Positions 6,885-11,116 of a stretch of DNA of 11,116 nt are shown here, piece after piece. Each line of letters opens with the position of its first letter. Position 1 is the first letter of the stretch. The DNA comes from Methylophaga sp. OBS1 (GTDB taxonomy: Bacteria > Pseudomonadota > Gammaproteobacteria > Nitrosococcales > Methylophagaceae). The translations under genes were made by a program, and so were the position numbers. Location of the stretch: assembly GCF_026319365.1 (NCBI RefSeq), contig NZ_JAPDMS010000001.1, positions 98,674 through 109,789 on the forward strand. The letters are read 5' to 3'. The notes beneath the pieces are model-generated. The model searched no databases. It was not told the origin of the DNA and saw only the letters and a list, made by a program, of their open reading frames with translations.

Positions 6885-8222
6885 ATGAGCTTGCGAGGGC
6901 TGATCAACGCCAGGATTGTGCTGTCTGTTGTCTTGATTCTCATTATTGGCGGCCTGATGGCCATCTGGCAGGCGCGTCAGTCGGTTCAGAAAGAGATCAA
7001 TTCCTCTTTTAACCTGGCCCTCCAGATGATTGATCTGAGCTTCAAATATCCAGCCAATCGTGCGATTACTGAACAGCACTGGATGCGTCAGCTCAGTGCT
7101 ATTCAGAAAACCCGTCATATACATATCAGTCTGGTGAATGATGACGGCAGTGAAAGTGAATGGCTCGCGGGAAAGAGAGTGTCTGACGAGGAGGATATGC
7201 CACCGGCCTGGTTCAAAATGGCGGTCACTTCCGACGCACCCTCTGCGAGCTATGATATTCAATTGCTGGATGGTCGAACAAAAACCATTCTTATCCGCGC
7301 TGATCCTATCGATGAAATCGCCGAAGCCTGGGGTGAGTCGGTCGCTTTTTTCTGGTCGATAGTATTGATGATGATGGTCATTTTTGTCGCCATTAATATC
7401 GTTTTTCAATCGATGCTTAAGAGTGTCCATGCGATTCTGGCGGGTTTGCGTCGTGTTGAGAGTGGTGAATACAGTAAAAAATTACCGCATTTCAAAATCA
7501 GTGAATTCGATGCCATAGCTACAGAAGTGAATAACCTGACGGAGGCCCTGAATATTGCCAGACAGAATAACCAGGCGCTGGCCCGACATACGATGCACAT
7601 TCAGGAGAATGAACGGCAGACTATGTCGCGCGAACTGCATGACGAAATGGGCCAATCGCTGACCGCTGTTAAGGCGATGGCTGTTGCAAGCAAGCAGCCG
7701 AAAGCGAAGATCAATGAGATTGCGGACTCTATCATTGGTATCTGTAACCATCTTTCAGTGGTCGTGCGTTCGATGATGCGTACCCTGCACCCGCTCAGCC
7801 TCAGTGATTTGGGGCTCGCAGCGACTTTGACAGACCTGGTCACCGAATGGCAACGGCGATATCCTGCGCTGGAAATTGATTTAACTTATGATGAGGCTGT
7901 GAACTGGCTTGATGATGAAGTAGGCATCCATGTCTACCGCATCGTTCAGGAGTGTCTGACTAATGTGGTCCGTCATGCTCAGGCATCCAAAGCAACGGTG
8001 ACGGTCAGACGACATATCATCAAAGGTAAAGAGCAGGTCGTTATCAGAGTCGAGGATGATGGGATTGGCGGCTCAACGGAAGGAGAAGGCTTTGGTGTGC
8101 TGGGTATGCGCGAGCGGGTTGAGAGCATGGGCGGCCAGTTTGCATTCGAATCCATCCCCGGTCAGGGAGTCAGAGTCAGGGCCTGGATGCCATTCATAGA
8201 GAGAGAGAATGACGAACAATAA
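6885..8222 (+). CDS. Sensor histidine kinase, NarX/UhpB class with LapD/MoxY-like periplasmic domain
   Basis: This membrane sensor kinase should phosphorylate the response regulator encoded next to it. Membrane segments lie at about 11-29 and 153-174 and enclose a periplasmic domain of about 120 residues. Its features ('LALQMIDLSF', a central 'W..QLSAI.KTRHIHI', then 'LVNDDG') recall the LapD_MoxY_N domain. A HAMP-like region follows (about 175-228), then the HisKA_3 motif RELHDEMGQ with His252 as phospho-acceptor. The ATPase domain has the N box 'VQECLTNVVRHAQAS' (Asn360), G1 'DDGIGG' at 391-396 and G2 'GFGVLGMRERV' at 402-412. All catalytic motifs look intact. The start at 6885 is 24 nt after the barrel stop with no clear ribosome site. 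The end overlaps the regulator by 14 nt. It resembles MoxY kinases of methylotrophs, but no methanol genes are nearby, so the signal is unknown. Confidence 0.93.
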   Translation: MSLRGLINARIVLSVVLILIIGGLMAIWQARQSVQKEINSSFNLALQMIDLSFKYPANRAITEQHWMRQLSAIQKTRHIHISLVNDDGSESEWLAGKRVSDEEDMPPAWFKMAVTSDAPSASYDIQLLDGRTKTILIRADPIDEIAEAWGESVAFFWSIVLMMMVIFVAINIVFQSMLKSVHAILAGLRRVESGEYSKKLPHFKISEFDAIATEVNNLTEALNIARQNNQALARHTMHIQENERQTMSRELHDEMGQSLTAVKAMAVASKQPKAKINEIADSIIGICNHLSVVVRSMMRTLHPLSLSDLGLAATLTDLVTEWQRRYPALEIDLTYDEAVNWLDDEVGIHVYRIVQECLTNVVRHAQASKATVTVRRHIIKGKEQVVIRVEDDGIGGSTEGEGFGVLGMRERVESMGGQFAFESIPGQGVRVRAWMPFIERENDEQ

Positions 8223-8862
8223 CATCAGTGTTTTATTAGTCGATGACCATGAAGTCGTTCGCGCTGGATTTCGTATTTTGTTATCAGCACAACCCTTTAT
8301 CGGCGATATCATGGATGTGAACCGGGGTGAACTGGTTGGACAGGAATATGAAAGGCTACAGCCCGATGTGGTGGTGATGGATTTATCGATGCCGGGTATC
8401 GGCGGCCTGGAGACGATTCGGCGTCTGCATAAGCAGGATCCTAAAGCGGTAGTGCTGGTTTACAGCATCCATGACGAGGCCATTTATGTTGAAAGGGCAC
8501 TTCAGGCCGGTGCCAGAGGCTATGTCAGTAAAAACAGCGCAGCTGAAGTCCTTGCTGAAGCGGTCAAGGCCGTGGCAGAGGGAAAACAGTATGTGGAGGA
8601 GAAGCTGCTACCTGAAATCGATGATGTGCGTCATATGGATATTGAGCATTACCGCGAAGTCGTCGATTTATTATCACCGCGCGAGTTTGATGTGTTCTGT
8701 CGGCTGGCTAAAGGCATGACCGCGCACGAAGCAGCGAATGATCTCCACCTTGGCTATAAAACGGTGGCTAACTACAACACCCAGATTAAGAGCAAGCTGA
8801 AGGTGAACACAGCGGCGGAACTTGCCAATATTGCCGTGGTGCTGGGGCTGATTAAGCCCTGA
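8209..8862 (+). CDS. NarL/LuxR-family response regulator
   Basis: This is the DNA-binding partner of the overlapping kinase. The receiver domain (about 5-122) has the acidic pair Asp12-Asp13, phospho-acceptor Asp58 in 'VVVMDLSMPG', the switch Ser86 and conserved Lys108. A LuxR-type helix-turn-helix spans about 155-215 ('LSPREFDVFCRLAKGM', 'YKTVANYNTQIKSKL'), with Tyr where many NarL proteins have His after the recognition helix, as also seen in GacA/UvrY-type regulators. The 217-residue length is typical. The ATG at 8209 lies inside the kinase gene and is preceded by a purine-rich GA repeat that can serve as ribosome site; the 14-nt overlap suggests coupling. Targets are not shown by the sequence; the pilus-like operon upstream is a reasonable candidate. 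Confidence 0.95.
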   Translation: MTNNNISVLLVDDHEVVRAGFRILLSAQPFIGDIMDVNRGELVGQEYERLQPDVVVMDLSMPGIGGLETIRRLHKQDPKAVVLVYSIHDEAIYVERALQAGARGYVSKNSAAEVLAEAVKAVAEGKQYVEEKLLPEIDDVRHMDIEHYREVVDLLSPREFDVFCRLAKGMTAHEAANDLHLGYKTVANYNTQIKSKLKVNTAAELANIAVVLGLIKP

Positions 8863-8879
8863 GTCAAAATCTAAGTGAC

Positions 8880-8903
8880 TGATATTGATGCCGATCAATA
8901 TCA
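8880..8903. promoter_or_regulatory. Perfect palindrome with FNR/Anr-type box
   Basis: Two perfect 10-bp arms, TGATATTGAT and ATCAATATCA, are separated by GCCG. The inner part, TTGATGCCGATCAA at 8885-8898, matches the FNR/Anr/Dnr consensus TTGATnnnnATCAA exactly. Its centre is about 71 nt upstream of the start point expected from the promoter at 8926-8955, a spacing used by class I FNR sites. No T-run follows on either strand, so it is not a normal intrinsic terminator. The binding protein is inferred from the consensus only. Confidence 0.55.
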
Positions 8904-8925
8904 ATAAAAAAATCTTGATAAACCT

Positions 8926-8955
8926 CTTGAAAAGCCTCACTGGTGGACACATTAT
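8926..8955 (+). promoter_or_regulatory. Putative heat-shock (sigma-32) and/or sigma-70 promoter of hsp20
   Basis: CTTGAAA at 8926-8932 equals the sigma-32 -35 consensus. After 14 nt, ACACATTA at 8947-8954 partly matches the sigma-32 -10 consensus CCCCATnT. The same bases also read as a sigma-70 promoter: TTGAAA (8927-8932), 17 nt, CATTAT (8950-8955, 4 of 6). The position, about 55 nt before the hsp20 ATG, fits. The -35 element is good and the -10 is weak. Confidence 0.5.
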
Positions 8956-9010
8956 TTTAGTCAGAAAGACATGTCTCTCTGATTAACTTGATGTTTTTTG
9001 GAGGTTTATT

Positions 9011-9448
9011 ATGGCAATTCAACGTTACAGACCCCTTAGCCTGCTGGATGAACTGCAGCGGGAAATGAATTCATTGTTTCAGACGCCGACCACAGAGAGC
9101 AGCTTTAACAGTGAAGAGTGGAGCCCGGCCGTGGATATCAGTGAAGATCAGGATAAATTCACGATTCATGCGGATCTGCCCGGTGTGAAATCCGAAGACA
9201 TTGAAGTCACCGCTGAAAACGGCATCCTGACGATTAAAGGTGAGCGCCAGGGGCATAAGGAGGAAGAAAAGGATAACTACCGCCGCGTGGAACGATTCAG
9301 TGGCAGTTTTATCAGACGTTTTACCCTGCCGGAAAGAGCTGATCTCGACAATATTGCGGCCAAGACCCGTGATGGTGTGCTCGAACTGACTATTCCCAAG
9401 TCAGTGGAGGCCAAACCCCGCCGTATCGAGGTCAAAGTCGATCAGTAA
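9011..9448 (+). CDS. Small heat-shock protein (Hsp20/alpha-crystallin family)
   Basis: This is a cytoplasmic ATP-independent holdase chaperone that binds unfolding proteins and forms large oligomers. The N-terminal arm (1-36) is short and contains 'LLDELQREMNSLF'. The alpha-crystallin domain spans about 37-130: 'WSPAVDISEDQDKFTIHADLPGV', 'NGILTIKGER', then 'GSFIRRFTLPE' and the family signature GVLELTIPK at 122-130. The tail has an I-x-V motif (IEV, 139-141) that usually joins neighbouring dimers. The 145-residue length is normal. The ATG at 9011 has GGAGG at 9000-9004, 6 nt upstream. It has its own promoter region and a strong terminator downstream, so it is probably a single-gene unit. It is of the general Hsp20 class rather than clearly IbpA. 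Confidence 0.96.
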   Translation: MAIQRYRPLSLLDELQREMNSLFQTPTTESSFNSEEWSPAVDISEDQDKFTIHADLPGVKSEDIEVTAENGILTIKGERQGHKEEEKDNYRRVERFSGSFIRRFTLPERADLDNIAAKTRDGVLELTIPKSVEAKPRRIEVKVDQ

Positions 9449-9453
9449 ATATT

Positions 9454-9490
9454 AAAAGCCCGGTATCAATCCTGTGCCGGGCTTTTCTTT
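9454..9490 (+). terminator. Intrinsic terminator after hsp20
   Basis: Perfect 10-bp arms AAAAGCCCGG (9454-9463) and CCGGGCTTTT (9477-9486) enclose a 13-nt loop, followed by further T residues (CTTT to 9490). It begins 6 nt after the hsp20 stop. The A-run on the left arm may allow weaker termination on the other strand. Confidence 0.9.
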
Positions 9491-9522
9491 ATTAATCGCA
9501 GTTCCCGGAACCAATGACAGGT

Positions 9523-9553
9523 TTGCTTTTCCTGCGTGCTCACGGTTTATACT
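9523..9553 (+). promoter_or_regulatory. Weak candidate sigma-70 promoter for the malic enzyme gene
   Basis: TATACT at 9548-9553 matches 5 of 6 bases of the -10 consensus and lies 36 nt before the malic enzyme ATG. The only -35-like sequence is TTGCTT (9523-9528), with a long 19-nt spacer. A promoter is needed here because of the terminator before it, but the exact elements are uncertain. Confidence 0.35.
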
Positions 9554-9589
9554 GGCCTTGAGGCGAGGCACTAACAGGGAGCAAGTCCA

Positions 9590-11116
9590 ATGACAGATCA
9601 GCGTAAAGAGGAACCTGTCTACATTCCGCATGCCGGCACAGCGCTTTTGGGCACATCGCTGCTCAATAAAGGCACGGCATTCAGCGAGCAGGAGCGACGC
9701 GATTTCAACCTGACCGGACTGATTCCGCATCACTTTGAATCAATAGAAGAACAGGCCGAACGCGCCTATCTGCAATATGCCAGCTTTGACTCGGCCATTA
9801 ATAAACACATCTACCTGCGTATGGTGCAGGATACCAACGAAACCCTGTTTTATTATCTGCTGGAACAACATCTGCAGGAAATGATGCCGGTGATTTACAC
9901 GCCGACTGTGGGCGAGGCCTGCGAGAAGTTTTCACAAATCTACCGTCGTGCCCGCGGTCTCTTTATTGCCTATCCTGACCGTTATCGCATTGATGAAATT
10001 CTACATAACGCCACCAAACGCCATGTCAAAGTGATTGTGGTTACCGATGGCAGCCGCATACTGGGCCTTGGCGATCAGGGCGTCGGTGGCATGGGGATTC
10101 CGATTGGTAAATTGTCTTTATATACGGCCTGTGCCGGTATCAGCCCGGCTTATACATTGCCAGTGATGCTGGATGTCGGTACTGATAACGACACCTTGCT
10201 CGACAATCCGATGTATATCGGCTGGCCGCATCACCGGATTGATGATGAACAATATGATGAATTCATCGAACTGTTTATCGATGCTGTAGAACGTCGCTGG
10301 CCTGGTGTTTTAATCCAGTTTGAAGACTTCGAACAGCGCAAGGCGTTGCCGCTGCTGGAGCGCTATCAGGACCAAATCTGCTGCTTTAATGATGATATTC
10401 AGGGCACGGCATCCATCACAGTGGGCTCCCTGCTGGCAGCCTGTCGTTTTAAACAGCAGAAACTCTCGGAGCAGCGCATCGTATTCGCCGGCGGCGGATC
10501 AGCCGGTTGCGGCATTGCCGAGCAGTTGGTCGCTCAGATGTGTCGTGAAGGACTGACCGAGGAAGCGGCAAGAACCCGGATTTATATGGTGGATAAAGCC
10601 GGGCTGCTGACTAAATCAATGTCCGGGCTTTATGATGCGCAAGCTCGACTGGCGCAGTACGACAATGCAATCAGCAACTGGTCAGTAACGTCTGATTTTA
10701 TCAGCCTTGAACAGGTCGTTGAGCAGGCCAGACCGACCATTCTGATTGGTGTTTCGGGGCAGCCGGGATTGTTTACCGAATCGCTGATTAAAACCATGCA
10801 GCAACATTGTGAGATGCCGGTGATTTTTCCCTTGAGTAATCCCTCAAGTCGCGTTGAGGCGTTGCCGGCAGATTTGATTCGCTGGACCGGTGGCAAGGCC
10901 ATCATTGCGACCGGCAGTCCTTTTGACCCTGTGGAATTTGAAGGCAGGGAGTTTGTGATATCTCAATGCAATAACAGCTATATTTTCCCCGGTATCGGCC
11001 TTGCTGTGGTAGCGGGCGGGATTTCGCGGGTCACTAAGGAGATGATGATGGTGGCGAGTGAAGTGCTGGCTAATAACTCGCCTTTGTCAACGGATAACAG
11101 CAGTGCCTTATTACCC
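9590..11116 (+). CDS. maeA: NAD-dependent malic enzyme (oxaloacetate-decarboxylating), 3' end outside the window
   Basis: The enzyme converts malate and NAD+ to pyruvate, CO2 and NADH in the cytoplasm, linking the TCA cycle to pyruvate. Of an expected length near 565 residues, 509 are present and the frame is open to the edge. Family motifs are all visible: [12 protein letters not shown] at 103-114 with the catalytic Tyr103; [19 protein letters not shown] at 157-175 with the catalytic Lys174; metal ligands in 'QFEDF' (243-247) and 'FNDDIQGTA' (266-274); nucleotide loop '[11 protein letters not shown]' at 301-311; and '[10 protein letters not shown]' at 415-424. This is the SfcA/MaeA architecture, not the shorter or PTA-fused MaeB forms. 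GGGAG at 9577-9581 is 8 nt before the ATG. NAD over NADP preference is inferred from the subfamily. Confidence 0.96.
   Translation, partial: MTDQRKEEPVYIPHAGTALLGTSLLNKGTAFSEQERRDFNLTGLIPHHFESIEEQAERAYLQYASFDSAINKHIYLRMVQDTNETLFYYLLEQHLQEMMPVIYTPTVGEACEKFSQIYRRARGLFIAYPDRYRIDEILHNATKRHVKVIVVTDGSRILGLGDQGVGGMGIPIGKLSLYTACAGISPAYTLPVMLDVGTDNDTLLDNPMYIGWPHHRIDDEQYDEFIELFIDAVERRWPGVLIQFEDFEQRKALPLLERYQDQICCFNDDIQGTASITVGSLLAACRFKQQKLSEQRIVFAGGGSAGCGIAEQLVAQMCREGLTEEAARTRIYMVDKAGLLTKSMSGLYDAQARLAQYDNAISNWSVTSDFISLEQVVEQARPTILIGVSGQPGLFTESLIKTMQQHCEMPVIFPLSNPSSRVEALPADLIRWTGGKAIIATGSPFDPVEFEGREFVISQCNNSYIFPGIGLAVVAGGISRVTKEMMMVASEVLANNSPLSTDNSSALLP

Noticed and set aside
6879..7430. 183-codon open frame on the minus strand across the start of the kinase gene
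   Set aside because: It lies opposite a clear kinase coding region, its composition is His/Asn/Arg-rich as in shadow frames, and no ribosome site or domain is visible.
8880..8903. Palindrome after the response regulator as an intrinsic terminator
   Set aside because: The stem is AT-rich and is followed by A residues, with no T-run on either strand; it fits a protein-binding site better.
9452..9733. 93-codon minus-strand open frame overlapping the hsp20 terminator and the malic enzyme start
   Set aside because: It runs through the terminator hairpin and opposite conserved malic enzyme codons; it shows no recognisable domain.
1..11116. CRISPR array, tRNA or rRNA gene, insertion sequence or attachment site
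   Set aside because: I saw no regularly spaced repeats, no tRNA-like or rRNA sequence, no transposase and no terminal inverted repeats; the window is almost fully coding on one strand.

Overview
The window looks like a gammaproteobacterial chromosome of moderate GC. The protein styles (type IV pilus/MSHA-type assembly factors, a MoxY-like sensor kinase, a MaeA-type malic enzyme) would suit a marine or methylotrophic lineage such as Methylophaga, but no single gene fixes the genus and this placement is inference. All eight complete or nearly complete genes, plus the gene fragment at the left edge, lie on the + strand.

Region 1 (1-6860) is the distal part of a type IV pilus / type II secretion-like assembly operon. 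In order it holds the C-terminal end of a PilO/GspM-like inner-membrane protein, a GspE/PilB-type assembly ATPase, a GspF/PilC-type platform protein, a small PilP/GspC-like periplasmic protein, a large secretin, and an exported outer-membrane beta-barrel protein. Gaps are 12-13 nt or less and several genes overlap, so the genes are probably co-transcribed and partly translationally coupled. Pilins and PilM/PilN-like genes would be expected upstream of the window. The secretin is unusual in three ways: a Gly/Ser/Arg-rich insert splits its N-terminal region, its C-terminal extension resembles proteins of conjugative type IV secretion systems (TraK/VirB9-like, DUF3438 type), and a run of eight G residues lies in the codons of that extension.

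Region 2 (6885-8862) is a NarX/UhpB-class sensor kinase with a periplasmic domain of LapD/MoxY style, overlapping a NarL/LuxR-type response regulator. The pair follows the barrel gene by 24 nt and probably belongs to the same transcript, so it may sense a surface or envelope state connected with the pilus-like machine.

Region 3 (8863-11116) is ordinary stress and metabolism: a 148-nt regulatory gap with a perfect FNR/Anr-type palindrome and a heat-shock-like promoter, a small heat-shock protein (Hsp20), a clear intrinsic terminator, and an NAD-type malic enzyme that runs off the right edge.

The most interesting material is the secretin C-terminus: a possible fusion of a secretin to a conjugation-system domain, with a G8 tract where a change of one base in either direction would remove that domain and might reduce translation of the overlapping barrel gene.
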